Assembly: GCA_965153455.1 (NCBI GenBank) | Contig: OZ234493.1 | Location: 9,724,213-9,788,212, forward strand | Length of the DNA: 64,000 nt | Reading direction: 5' to 3' | Source of the DNA: Sphagnum compactum | Lineage: Eukaryota; Bryophyta; Sphagnopsida; Sphagnales | Shown here: one piece after another, positions 1 through 12,002 of the stretch | How positions within the stretch are numbered: the stretch's first letter is position 1 | Layout: every line of letters starts with the position of its first letter | The notes under the pieces: model-generated | What the model saw: only the letters and a program-made list of their open reading frames with translations | The model's database searches: none | Told to the model about the DNA's origin: nothing | Position numbers and translations under genes: made by a program

Positions 1-164
1 AAACTAACAAATAATTTATTAAATATGTTTGTTAACTATTTTGATAATTATTATGATTTGATAATAATTTAAAAAAAATGAAATTTAACTAACAAAACAC
101 AATTAAAAAAAATAAAAATTAATAGCCAACATTAGAATTAACATCAAAATTTAAAAAATAAATA
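1..164. other. AT-rich sequence, nothing recognised
   Basis: Very AT-rich sequence leading into the tandem repeat. No coding potential or structured element was seen. Confidence 0.5.
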
Positions 165-935
165 AAAATAATGTATCATTATTTGAAATGTTGTAAACAA
201 AAATTGAATCTACATATAAATAATAAATTACACATATATTGAAGATACACTTTATTAAGTTGACTTACGTGTCAAAATTTCATTAAATTTTCTTTTCAAA
301 TTAAAGTGTAATATTTACATGCACAAAAAAAAATCATCATACATAACATTCATTTATACAAAAAGTATTTACATGTAGCTTAATAATTAATGAAAATATA
401 TCATAATTATAAAAATATATTTTATACATCATATGTATAGAAATGAATAAACATAAAATTTCACAAAAATATTAATTATTTATCATGATTTGATTTGTTG
501 TAAACTAAAAGTTTATTTACGTAAAAATAATAAATTACATATATTGAACATAAATTATTACAAACTCATATTTCAAAATTTCCTAAAATTTTATTTTGAA
601 AGTAAACTTTTAATATTTATATGCAGAAGAAAATATTTGCATCAATCATAACTATTCATTTACACAAATAAAATTTACATGTAGTTTAATGTTTAATGAT
701 ATTTTATTGCAATAAAAAAAGATATAATGTGAATAAAAATGAATAAACATTAAAAGTTTCACAAAAATCATTAATTATGTATCATTATTTGGTATGTTGT
801 AAAATTAAAATTCGATCTACTTAAAAATAATGAAATTTATGTATTAATTAAACATACACATTATTACAAACCTACATTTTGAAAATTTCTTAAATAAGAT
901 TTTAAAATTTTAAAATTATTATTTATATGCACAAC
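165..935. repeat. ~300 bp AT-rich tandem repeat, about 2.6 copies
   Basis: The landmark TATCATTATTTGAAATGTTG and variants recur at about 174, 481 and 780, giving periods of 307 and 299 bp. Between landmarks the order of sub-motifs is kept: a TAAATTACA-type block, an ATTTCAAAATTTC block, a short poly-A stretch after ATGCA, a block with ATTTACATGTAG, then GAATAAACAT and TTTCACAAAAAT. The third copy is truncated near 935, where composition changes to the less AT-rich promoter of the downstream gene. It looks like a short satellite array or a locally duplicated element. Copies are diverged, so the array is not recent. Confidence 0.8.
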
Positions 936-1286
936 AAAAGATTTGCTACCTACCCAAATGAAAGCCAGGTGCCATTACCAAAGAACACCCACCCAACCAA
1001 AGAACAGGATGAAAATCTGTCAACAGTTCAGATGAGATTGGATGTAGGGTTAGCCCTACCTTAGCGTAGCAGTGACTCTGCCTGACACCTGCCGCTCCTG
1101 TGAGTACCTTAGTCTTTCACGTTTCGATCAGATTTCCGAATGCCCGTTTCTGTTTTTTGCAGAGAGGATCGGTGGCGGTGAAGTAGTTAGTATACGACCT
1201 TTTTTCTGCGGTTGTACTGGAGACAAAAATTTCTGAGTCCCGGACGAATTTTTTTATTTTCTTGGTGGTTTTCGGAATCGTACCAT
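936..1286 (+). promoter_or_regulatory. presumed promoter and 5' UTR of the RimP-like gene
   Basis: GC content rises sharply after 940 and the first ATG of the RimP-like gene is at 1287. No convincing TATA box was seen. A possible short 5' UTR intron runs from a GTGAGT at about 1098 to a pyrimidine-rich TTTTTTGCAG ending near 1160, but at about 62 nt it would be near the lower size limit for plant introns. The transcription start cannot be placed from sequence alone. Confidence 0.35.
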
Positions 1287-4200
1287 ATGAGATCATTCAG
1301 GTTGCTGTCTTTCGGGAATTGTAGTTCCGCTTGGACGCAGCAGATTAATGTGCCTTCCCTATGCCTGCGCCTCGCTCTCACGCAGCAGCAGCAGCAGCAG
1401 CAGCCTTCGGTCTGTGCGACTGGAGGGAGTAGGAAAGGACTTGGCGTGTTGTTGCTGGAGTTGAAAGCATTTGGCCAGCCAGACGCTAGCGTCAGAGCTT
1501 TCGTTCATCCTGTTTTCAGAGACTCCTTCTCCAACGAGTCTTCAGATTTTTTAAGCGCTGGCTGTCTCTGTACTGACGGTTGTACACTGTCGCTCGGGCT
1601 TGGCGGCAGAAGAAGATATCATACGAGTGTAATTGTTGGCGGTAAGTACAGACGAATGCTTGGACGGACAAGTGATTGCAGGACTTGAACGACACTCGTG
1701 AGATTTTTCTATGCCTTCTTGAGCAGCATCGCTGCTCAAAACATCCCTCTGTTTGGAGCTATGACAGTGATAATTTCTCAGTGTCAAGGCTTAGGGTTTG
1801 GATTTCTCTGGCCTCGAGTGTTCTCACACCAACTTGGACGGACAAGTGATTGAACGACTTGAACGAACTCGTGAGACTTTTGCATGCCTTCTTGAGCAGC
1901 ATCGCAAATATCCTCTCTCTGAAGCTATGGCAATGATACTTTCTCAGTGTCAAGGTTTAGGGTTTAGGGTTTCAATAGAAATCCAAACCCTATTAGGATT
2001 TCAGTAGTAAAGGAAGAACTTCGCCATTTGGTTACCGTTCTCACCCCGACTAACCAGATGGCGAAGTTCTTCCTTAACTACTGTATCATGAAATTCTGTA
2101 ACTTTTCTACACAGGTCTCAGGGGTCACCTTGCAACTGCCTCGAGGTTGCAGTCTACGAGATGCCTGTAAGGCGTGATCCATATTCGCCAACATAGCATC
2201 AATGTGGTAGATTATTGTGGTTATCAGAAGTATTGGAACTTAGGGTTTAGATTCCTGGGGGAAGTTTTTTGCAACCAATGGCTCTTTTTGTCAGCATCAG
2301 AAGGTTTCTAGTTTCTACCACTGCAAGGAGTCATACATTTCAAATGGGTATGAGACTCTGAATGTATGTCAAGCCTTCCAGGAGATGTGGCATTCCTCTT
2401 CTTTTTGTGCAATACTTGCAACATGCACTTTGTGGTTTTTCTAACATCCTGTTCAGAGTGGTAATTGGAAGAAGTATTACTTCACTTTGAGATCTCTGCA
2501 GTGACATGTGAATCTGTGATGCTTGTGATATCGATTGCAACGCAGGAAAGAAAGGGAAGAAAGCTGAAAAGGATATCCTCGTAAATGAAAGGGAGGATGG
2601 TGTGGACCAAGGCAAAGAATGCAGTGAAGACGAGGAACACACAAATTGGAAGAAGAAGCTCAGGGGAAAAAAGGATCATGATCAACTGGAATATGGAGAT
2701 GTCACAGTTGCAAATGGCAGCACAGAAGTGCAACTAAAATCCAAAAAGAAGAAGCTCGAGGAATTGTCTCAGAATGGTGATGTGTCCCTCAGAAAGGTTA
2801 ATGAAGATGAAGATAACCTGCTGATTCAGAACCAGAAGCCAGAAGGAACTGAGGATGTTGTCAATGGTGCACTAAGGGTGGATGATCCCAGGGTCGAGGA
2901 TAAGCAAAAGGTCAAGAAGAAGCTGAAGAGCAAGGTTAAGGGCAAGGAGGATTTGAGTCATGAAGGTACTGCTGTTGAAGATGATGATATTGGGACAAAG
3001 CATAAGGATAAGAGGAAGTTGATGAGCAAGCAGAAACGTCAGGATGTTGAGGAGGCCAATGCTGATAAAGTGGACAATGTGGTGGTGGAAGCAAATGTGG
3101 ATGATTTGGCAGATGGAGAGACATTTCAGGAATTTGAGGACACAGAGCAGTTCACAAATGGTATGTTGTAGCAGATTTTCAGGACTAGGCCATGACATGT
3201 TCTCCAGAACTGGGCAGTTTCTGCTATTCTTCATGTTCTAGTGCTTTGAAAAAACTCTGCTCACCAATGAATGTATCATTGACTTTTATTGACCTGCATG
3301 ATGTGATTGGAGCAGTGATAGAGAATGAACTTGTGGAGGAGCTGGGCGAGCACCTTGAGGATGATGATATCTGGGAGGATGATTTTGACCTTGAGCCTGA
3401 GGTGTGTTATAATTCAGCACTTTATTAGATGCTATACATTTGTTCTGTTTGTCATCTTACTCTATGGTCGTTTGTCCTTTGTTTTCAGTTGTTTCTCTGG
3501 CATTTCTCACAAGGATTCGGTTCATTTAATATGTAGTTCCTTTGGGGGGCTTTAAAAACAATTCCAATCTTTTTCTGTGGAGTATTTGTAACTCTTGATC
3601 AGGTGCAAACTTTTATAGGTGGGAGATGGAGGAGAGGGTGGGGGTGTTGTACTTGGTGACTCTTCATGGGGCCAAACTGTGCTGGATCTAGCTAATGATG
3701 CATTGGCTCAGTTCAATGGTGATCTTGCCATCTTTGCATTCAAGGTTTCCAAAGAGAGTGAGCTTATTCATGTGCGGCTGGACAAGTTATCTGACAAGTA
3801 AGTCAGTGATGACTCCTAAGTCCTTTAGCTTTTATGATCTACATGTGGTGAGGAGTCCTCTGCATGTTACATCTTCTATGGTGTTGTTTGGTGTCCCTCT
3901 CTTCTGTCAAGCTTTTGTATATATGGTTGCTAATTTCCATAGGCTCTGTAGATTACTGTCTGGGGCTACACTGCCTGAAGGTAGATTCTTATTTCCAGGG
4001 CCAAGATAAAATGGCTCAAATGTACCCAAATATGGGTTTAGATCCCACTCATCATAGCCACACCAATGGGCAACTGATGCCCACATTTGTTAGGTAGCTG
4101 TATTTTTGATATATGTCATATATAGGAATGGTCAAATCTGAGATATCTTGGTTAAATTGCTGAACCTTAATATTTTTGGAAAATATGTGCTTGCCAAACT

Positions 4201-5047
4201 GCTGATTATTGTTGGCCTCAACGATTTTTCTTCTGAGGAAATCTTGGGAAGTAGAGTTTCAGAACCACATATCTTCCCTCCTCAGCGATGCATGTTTGAT
4301 ATGCAGTCCAATGCATCCATAAATAAACTTGCTCCAAACCTTCTTTCTGGTGCTGCAGATATGGATCTCCAACAATCGATGAGATTCAGCAATTTTCTTC
4401 TTCATACTCGAAGAGCTTGGAGCAGAGTGGAGAAGCTGGAATCATCCCCAAAAACCTGGCATTGGAGGTAGGGTCACTGTACTGAACCTCTCATCTTTAC
4501 TGGGGTATAACTCTCATATTCAGGATAGTTAAATGCATTTTCTTGTTCATAGTCAGCTCATAACTTTGAATGAAGCCAAATGAGCTTGGCACTCAGGTGC
4601 CCTTTTTGTGTAAGTTGTGATTGAGATGCTACCTTCACTTTGTACAATATATTCCTCTCAGTGTATACCTTGCAAAATTGTTTGCGGTAGGCTAGGTGTC
4701 TGCATGTCTGTAAAACATTCATGTGTGCACTTTCCTTGCAGGTTTCTTCACCAGGAGCAGAGCGCGTGGTACAAATCCCACAGGACCTAGAGAGATTCAA
4801 GGAACTTCCCATGTATGTGAGGTACTTGGGAACTGGCACTGGTGAGGAAGCTGAAGAAAAAGATGGTGTTCTTGAACTTGAATCTGTTGATACAGAAGGG
4901 GGGTCTAGTGTATGGAAGATTGCAAATGTGCGTATCAACCGTGAGTTGGTTGGTAAGGGCAGGGGTCTGAACAAAAAGCAGCGGGAGTGGAGGGTTCATA
5001 TGCCATTTGAGTCACTGCAACTTGTGCGACTGTACATTGATCTGTAG
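1287..5047 (+). CDS. RimP-like (UPF0090) ribosome maturation family protein, six exons
   Basis: Exons 1287-1641, 2546-3160, 3316-3401, 3619-3797, 4359-4467 and 4742-5047 join in phase across GT-AG introns, giving 1650 nt and 549 aa. ATG 1287 is the first in-frame ATG. Residues 1-60 are Arg/Ser-rich with a run of seven Gln, like an organelle transit peptide. Residues 119-323 (exon 2) are a Lys/Asp/Glu-rich low-complexity region. Exon 3 is acidic. From about residue 366 to the end the protein matches plant RimP-like proteins: WGQTVLDLAND, FAFKVS, HVRLDKLSDK, YGSPTIDEI and the family hallmark LALEVSSPGAER, then MYVRYL. In bacteria RimP assists 30S subunit maturation, so a role in plastid or mitochondrial ribosome assembly is inferred. 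The long charged region is unusual, as I recall plant relatives near 300 aa. Exon 2 borders rest on good splice sites and phase, not on transcripts. Confidence 0.86.
1659..1972. repeat. ~140 bp direct duplication inside intron 1
   Basis: Two copies start at 1659 and 1833, each with CTTGGACGGACAAGTGATT, then GAACGAACTCGTGAGA-like, GCCTTCTTGAGCAGCATCGC and TTTCTCAGTGTCAAGG, ending in TTAGGGTTT. Spacing is 174 bp. The second copy stays open in one frame from about 1798 to 2004 (motifs LDGQVIERLERTRE and LLEQHRKYPLSEAM), so it may be captured coding sequence or a cryptic exon. It runs into TTTAGGG-type telomere-like repeats at about 1962-1975. Confidence 0.85.
2002..2083 (+). other. near-perfect 33 bp hairpin in intron 1
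   Basis: Left arm 2002-2034 and right arm 2051-2083 are reverse complements except for one A-A mismatch and one position that becomes a G-U pair in RNA. The loop is 16 nt. The arm core reads GGAAGAACTTCGCCAT. It lies in the sense intron of the RimP-like gene and could be a small-RNA precursor or a short foldback element. Plant miRNA precursors are usually less perfect and longer, so a young inverted-repeat origin is likelier. Confidence 0.85.
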
Positions 5048-5738
5048 ACTATTGCTTTTTACTGAGGGAAATCCAACATGTAGTAATGTACATGAGGCAT
5101 AGAGAAGAGGAGGGAAGCCATGAGACAAAGGAGGAAGAGATGGTCCCATGTTTTAGGTTACCATATGTGTGAGAATCTGAATTTTGTTGTGCAAACTGGT
5201 GAATGGGAGTGAGTGGAATGTTGGTATTCTCCTTCCAAGTTTTGCATAGAGTGAGCATTTTGTGATCAGGTTGGTGAAAGATTCCTCTGGTTGCAAGCCC
5301 TGTCAATGGAAGGGAACCAAGAGAGAAGGTTCATGGCATTCTGAAGGCTCGACTTGCAAATTTTGGTGTTGTCTGGAAGTCTGCATTCAAATGCATGTCA
5401 AGTATGGGCTTCCCTGCATCATGAGTACATGAAATGCTTTGTGTCTTGTCAGGCAACAAAAACCTTGGATTGCCCTTTGTCCTGAAGCTTGAGCTGAAAT
5501 TTTGATGGTAGCTTCTCACCCAATCTACTTCAGCTATATCTTGGGCACTACAGAAATATATTAGAAGGTAAGAGTAGGCAATGGTTGGTCAATTGCAAGA
5601 AATTTTGACTTGGGAAATGTCCTTAAGCTTCAAGCTGACATGGCAGCTGCTAGCATTGCCCCAGCTGTGTGCTGTAGCAGATTCTTCAAATCACAAACTT
5701 TTGACCCAGAATTGGGTCTGAGAAATATCTTATGTAAT
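5048..5738. other. 3' UTR and downstream flank of the RimP-like gene
   Basis: Moderate GC content, no coding potential beyond chance, and no clear repeat. It probably includes the 3' UTR and polyadenylation site, neither of which can be placed precisely. Confidence 0.4.
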
Positions 5739-6102
5739 AGAGTTATACGAGAGTAACCCTGTCTTCACCGTCTTTGGGCCTCCTTCACCCCCTATCCCCT
5801 CTTTCAGTGGTATCCGAAAAGTGAAGACATTTTATTAAATCTGGGTATGAAATGCTGAAACTCAGCTTTTAATGCACAAGGCTTGAGACTAATTATAGTA
5901 GTTGTACAGGTAGGAGCAGTGGAGGCGCTCAGGAAAAAGGAAAGACAGGATGAAATTCAGTTTACCACCAAAATTGACGGTTTTCTGAGTTTCGTCCCCC
6001 TTGAATGCTAATGTACTTTATTGCAGGTTTTCTTGAATCTCACTATGTATGACCAAACTCAGGGTTCCGGTGCTGTGTTTTTCTTACTTTATGGATAATT
6101 CT
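5739..6102 (+). mobile_element. diverged MITE, same family as 23065-23339
   Basis: The left end AGAGTTATAC and the right end (reverse complement AGAATTATCCATAAAGTAAG) form imperfect terminal inverted repeats. Inside, CTTTGGGCCTCCTTCACC, CCCTATCCCCTCTTTCAGTG and CAGTTTACCACCAAAA are shared with the 23.07 kb element, and TATGTATGACCAAACTCAGG with the fragment at 13.4 kb. No clear target duplication was found and there is no coding capacity. Confidence 0.65.
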
Positions 6103-9100
6103 AGTGTGTTCAGGCTATGGTTTTGTGTTGCTTTATGTCCTTGGTTGAGGTTTAAGAAAGTTTCTTGACACGGCATTCATTTACTGGCTCTGAGCAGGGC
6201 TTCTCAGCACCATAGGCTGGTTGTTTGAGTGATCTGTGAGGGAGTGCACCAAGCAGTAATTTTGGGTGAAGTCTCTGTTTTCAATTAATTGTCACTCATG
6301 CTCAGTAGCTGTGGTCAAATGGAAGAGTGGTGGAGAAGGGATAACAGATTCGTGGCTGTATGAGGCTGCAAGTGAGATGAAGGAGAAGAGATGGTGAGGA
6401 GAAGAAGAGCTGATGATGGTGTGTGAGTGAGTCACAGGAAAAGTCTGGGAAAGCTTGTGTTTAGATGAATTTACAACTAACCATAATGATTTTTAATCTT
6501 CTTGATGTCAAGATCCACTCTGCATTCTGAGCAAGATTTATCAAATGTTTTTTTTGCTCCACCAATTTATGAGTGAAATGTGAACCAAGGGCAAGAAAGC
6601 AGAACAGTAATGGATTTGCCATCAGGATTGGGTTGTTGAGTTCTGATTGTATGAGTTTATGCTGGATGAGTGGAGCCAGTAGGTTGCCATATGTAGTATG
6701 GCATTTGTTTTGATTATGGTTTGTTAGAGTTTAATGCAGCAGATGTGTGAGAAATGTCATACTCTTCAAATGGAAGTCTCAAGTGCTTTCAGTAAAATAA
6801 TATGAAATTGATGCAGAAGGCAACATATAAACTTGTAATATTGAAATTATTAGTTAAAGGGTCATGATATTGTTGAAAAAATAAACATGAAAATGTAGAA
6901 TCTTTTTTTTTCAAAACCATATATATATATATTTGAACTGAAACGCTAAGGATCAATTAGATCAGAAGATGCAGTAAAATTTCACTAGAGAATAATAATG
7001 GAGAGTACGGAAAGTCATATATGTGAATGACCAAGGCCAAGTAAGAGGTGTGAAGCTTTAGGGAGCTAATCCTAGGTTTTCACTTCAAACCCGGTTGAAC
7101 GACATCTTACTAGTGGAAGAAAGGCTAATCTCTCTTGATTTGAGCCTTTCACCATTAGGAAGGGTGCGGATAATGTGATCGCATGTCAAAATAGCAAACC
7201 AACCACAAACACTACAAAAGTTATGTGTTTCAGTATGCATTTAAGTAATAAATTAATAATTTGCATGGACTGCCCTTGAAGCCAGTGCCTACTCATTCAA
7301 TTGTAAGAACTTGAAAAGAATGAATGAAGAGAGATGGAACTTGGAGAGCTTGAATGAAGATTTAGTGTTTTTTGTTCTCATTGCATTACAGGTTGGGTTC
7401 TGGAGTTAGAGCTAATCATTATGCTAGTGTCAGCCATGTATTCTTAGAGTAGACAATGGACAGTGATGTAAATCAGGCACTATGTGGGTTCGGTGTGGAC
7501 ATGTGAACAATAGCCATCTTTGAGAAGTCCTTAGGGTACATGACTATGAAACTCTAGTTAGTAGTTGGCAAAATGAGCTTGTACTATTAATTGTAGACTA
7601 TGAAATGGACTAATGGTTACATGGTGTGTGTTGGCCTCTGACATTGGAAGGCATGCAATCATGAAGAAATGACCAAATGGAATTTCTTACGACTAATGAC
7701 AACTTGGATTCCATTGAAGGATTGTTTGTAATCCATTTAGTTTTATAGTTACATCCATTTGGGAAGTTGTAACATTACTGAGTTTTGTAGTTCAATTAAT
7801 TAAAATTGAAATAAAATGAAAACAAAAGCAACCATTCAATCACAATTCTAAAATCAAAGACCAAAAGATTAGCTGAGACCAAAAGACGATTTGAATCAAT
7901 CAAGGGGAAAAAATACAGTGAATGCATTTCATTTGGGAATGGAATGAATGAAATGAGTTAAAATGAGCTTGTAGCTGGATTTGAATATGATGTGGGGGTG
8001 CAGGCTAAAGTCTAGCAAAACATTATTGCATGGTTAGGATAACATGCCTTCTAATTGTTATGCTGATTCGCACAATGAATTTAAAGCATGTTGAATACTT
8101 TGGGTAGTTATGAAATCTGCGTATTTTTTATTGCATTGAAGGGTGCACAATACCATGATACTTTTCACCAAGAAGCTGCTGTTCTGTCTCATTGTCTTCT
8201 ATTTGATTTCACACATATGAGATCCACTGAATCAATCTCAATCTTATTTTCTCCATAGTGCAATAGTACACTTTCTTTTGTAAACCACTTGTTAGGTGGA
8301 TGATTTTCTTGGAATTTAAAAACAAGTTGGTTAATTGGTGTTGTTGTTTTGCCTATTGTCTTTGACTGCATGATTTTTAGCCTTTAATTATTTCCAAAAA
8401 GAAAAAGCAGAGCCGAAAGCTTGATAATTGAATGGCTTCTTCCTTTATGTAATCAAGGCAATTTTTGAACACATAGATTACATTATATGGTGAATCCCTT
8501 CATGAATACATGCTAGAAGAATGTTGTGTAGGATAAAGTTAATTAAAACAACTCTCTACTGAAGCCCACACATGGATATGTGGGATCAAACCTTGGGGAA
8601 TGGTTGAGTCACAACTGCATTGAAAGTGAGCACTTGGAAAGGAAAAATGAACCCAATCTGATGTATTATAGAGTGAAAAGCCAATTAGTCACGCTTGGTG
8701 GACAAACTAAGTGTCTCTCCTTTTCATGAGTTCCAATCAAGTTGGTATTTAAGTATACTATTTTGGCCTACACAAGAATTGCAATACCTCATCTTGTAAA
8801 GATTTTTAGATTAAACAAATGCCCATTGAGCTCAATAATTACATCTCAATGCAAACAAAAATACATATCAAATGGGAAGAGACACAGAGTGCACCAATGT
8901 TATGGGATCAAAGGTACCACACATAAGAAAAAGTTAATGGAACTATGCATTCTAAAATTTGCTGCACTTTCATATTTCAAACAGAAATATCACATGGCAC
9001 ATTGTGTGAAAAAAGGAATCGCCTTACATTGTTGTAGATGGCAATTTTAAGTGTAATTAGCATTACTTGTGCATGGAGTGAACAACATATACAAAGGGTC

Positions 9101-9176
9101 ACCATGGGGAGTTTTTCTTGTGATTTTTGTTGAAACTATAAATGCTTGTCAACATGGAAGGTCATCAATTAATGGT
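6103..9176. other. intergenic, no gene recognised
   Basis: Non-coding, increasingly AT-rich sequence with a short (AT)n run near 6921. Reading frames are short and resemble no family I know. Confidence 0.45.
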
Positions 9177-9250
9177 AGGGACATGAGGGTACTAGCCTCA
9201 AAGGGACTTGAGGGTACTAGCCTCATAGGGACTTGAGGGTACCAGCCTTG
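9177..9250. repeat. 25 bp tandem repeat, three copies
   Basis: AGGGACTTGAGGGTACTAGC, followed by CTCAT or CTCAA, occurs three times head to tail with few changes. It is a short minisatellite with no associated gene. Confidence 0.85.
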
Positions 9251-9494
9251 TATCAGTTTAAATAATTTTCAATATCAAGAATATATCAGTTGTGGGTTTG
9301 TATATTGGTTTAGACATGTTTTTCATGTAAGTTTAAACTTCTCATCAACATTCGTGTAAATTGTTAATATTTAGTCATTGTGTAAACAAGTGCAATCCAT
9401 GTAAAGGTTTTTGAAAAATAAAAATTCATGCGAAAAATGTCAACATGGGTGTTAGTGAACAAAACATTCCTAAAGTTTCAAGCCTTTTTTTTAG

Positions 9495-9958
9495 TGATGG
9501 GCCAATCAAAGTGGCCCATTGTAAATAAAAGGAAAAAAGGCTGTGGGATGCACCACAACTCATTAATATGAATCACACCAGGTCCCCAAGCGCTTGTAAA
9601 AGCCTAGGCCAAAACTGTTGGCAAACAAAGTTAAAAATGGAAATTTATCTCAAGCAATAAGGCGAGACAACATGCACTCAAGATATTCCCCAATAGCACC
9701 ATAGTTTGCCCCATATCATTTGCCCAAAAAAGTGTGGGCTTGTATTGTATATGTGTGAGCTAAAGGGTTATGCATTAAAGGGTTAAAGTTTCTAAGGTTA
9801 TTCACTCCCTTATTTCTACTAAAAGCTTTTATTTGAGAAGCAACAAAAGTAATAGAATTTTTTTGTGAAGGGCCAACCAAAGTGGCCGTTAAATTTTGTT
9901 TTTTCCAGGATGCATCCACATTGGGATGCACCCACAACTAATTAATGTGGATTGCACA
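9495..9958. repeat. pair of ~90 bp direct repeats, possible TRIM-like element
   Basis: Segments 9495-9580 and 9866-9958 share TGATGGGCCAATCAAAGTGG (second copy TGAAGGGCCAACCAAAGTGG), GGGATGCACCCACAACT and ATTAATGTGGATTGCACA-like blocks. They lie in the same orientation about 370 bp apart. Both can be read as starting TG and ending CA, like tiny LTRs. No primer-binding site or target duplication was confirmed, so the element type is open. Confidence 0.5.
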
Positions 9959-11114
9959 TAGGTTTAGCCTTAAAGGTATATGATATATGTAGTTATACTT
10001 ACCTTGTCAAAAATATTTACACCAGGCCATGTAAGTGAAATTGAATTTTTTTTACACCTCCCCCGTAAGTGTAAGTCTAAAAACAATATTTACACTCAAC
10101 GCAAGATAAGTCTAAATGCCAAAAATTTGACAAAGTAAATGTGAACCCTGTGTTTAGGGGAAAGTATATGTGTATCTACACTTACCCTCCCACCACTGGA
10201 ATATACCTGCTTTATACCAACCAAAAATCAGACTTGGCCCCAATATTGTGACCAATGGTATGAAAGTTTTAAAAAAGTAACAAGTACCACTGTGACAAAA
10301 AACTAGGTCACACAATCATCCAAACACAAAACATATATATTAAACGGTAGATACACTCTCAGAATTACCCACTGGCATAAGCCTTTGGCCACCTAACTCC
10401 AATCCCGTAACCACTTAAGTTATTGCCCTCTTCAACAAAGAGAGGCTTGAGGTCTCTAAAGGGTCAGATCATTTTGATCTCTCTCTCTTGAGCCCATTGG
10501 CCTTCCTTCTCCTTCTCAATATCTTCAAACCATATGAACCCAAAAGCACATCAAGCTTCCACAGGAACTCAAGTCTTAGATTACACTTTCAAAATATATC
10601 CCTTAACCCAAATAGATTGCATAATCCAGTGTTGCGGACACCATCCCTCAAATTGACAACACATATCAACTCCCAGTGACTACTTCACAAGTTTTACAAA
10701 GAACCACAGCCCCCCTTCCTCTTTGCATGATCCACATTGTAAAATCCACAGACTATAGTTGTTCTTTGAAGTTCGTAGTAATCAAGGTGTTTTCTCATGA
10801 TATGCAGGCCAACAACACTCACATACAGATCAACCCAACACACACATATTGAGAAGGATTTCTGGTCGCTTTTGAGACCTCTAAGATTTTCATCATCCCC
10901 TTATCAACCATCAAAACCTAACTCCTAGACTAGATTTCTGCCTTTTCAAGTACATTGTGCAGGGGATTTCTCTGTACTTCCGTTGGAGATAGAAATCCAG
11001 CTTCTTTTCATTCAAAACCCCTACCTACTGAAAAAAAAAAAAAAACTCCACTTATTTGCTTTGCTATTCTTCCACTCCACAGTGAGATTTTCGTCGGTCG
11101 CTCTTCGCTTGACA
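9959..11114. other. intergenic, no gene recognised
   Basis: AT-rich non-coding sequence becoming C-rich on the + strand from about 10380. The longest frames have no family features. A 15-A run lies near 11030. Confidence 0.4.
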
Positions 11115-12002
11115 TGTCGCAACCTTAGCTTGGGCTCGCGATCAAAACAAGGGCTTGCAAGGGTGCGGGCCAAGAGGGAAGCCCGAGAGTCACATTTCGT
11201 GTTTTCGGGAATGTAGGAGAGTGTGAGGGAATGACCCTTTGCACTCCCAAGGGAACTCCCACTTTGGGAGTTGGAATCCCGGTGGACTCCCAAATCTTTA
11301 GAGAGCAATTGCAAGAGTCAAAACCCAATGGATTGAAAAGTTCCTTATATAATTGGAAAGGTCTTGGAACTTAGATTTCTAAAAGGGGTTTGCATGACCC
11401 ATTTGGACACTTTAAACACAAGTTATGGCCAAAAGAAGGGTCGAGAGTCAAATTGGCAATTTGACTCCCGACCGCTAAAAGTCAGGAATCACCCCAATTT
11501 CCTTGCTTGCAGTTGGCGTGTGACATAGCGTTGGAAAGCTCTCGATGAGGGCTACAACTTTTCTTCAGACCTCATCTCAATCGGAGGTCTGCACGCAAAG
11601 TTATGGGCCTCAAAGTCGTAGGAATCCCAGTTGTGGGAATTTTGGGGAGTGCCATTTGGGTGCTGGTCCCGTGGCCAGACATAGAGTATACTATAAGGGG
11701 GAAGGTGGTGGCTTCCCCCAAGTCCGGGCTGTGGTGAATCTTGTGAGTCCGAATTTGCCCGTGGCTCATCCTAGCACCAAAAGTGCTCCAGCTATGCATT
11801 AACCAACTTGTTGTTTAGTTTATGTAGGTCCGTGTGAGTAATTGATTGCTTGTCATTCTTCCTAGTCTCATCCCAGAGCTCCAACACACCTCTCTACCCC
11901 TAAAGTGCCGCGAATTAAGGAACGTGCCCCAACTCTTTACTCTTTCCTTGTTTTCACCTCAGATTCACATTTGAGTCTATCAAGGAGCTTGGGAGCGCGT
12001 CA
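11115..12002 (+). mobile_element. solo LTR-like element, copy 1
   Basis: This 888 bp sequence starts TGTCGCAACC and ends GCGCGTCA, giving TG...CA ends. It aligns along its length with 43499-44428: CTCCCACTTTGGGAGTT, AGTTATGGCCAAAAGAAGGG, CATAGAGTATACTATA (a shared possible TATA region) and TCCAGCACGCC-like blocks occur in the same order. Flanks TGACA and TGGCA could be a 5 bp target duplication with one change. No gag-pol sequence adjoins it, so it is best read as a solo LTR. Orientation is assumed from the TATA-like motif. Confidence 0.72.

Noticed and set aside
1098-1160. 5' UTR intron of the RimP-like gene
   Set aside because: Splice motifs are plausible but the intron would be only about 62 nt and there is no transcript evidence.
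1212-1286. Upstream extension of RimP-like exon 1 using a TTG start
   Set aside because: The frame is open but contains no ATG before 1287; plant translation should begin at ATG 1287.
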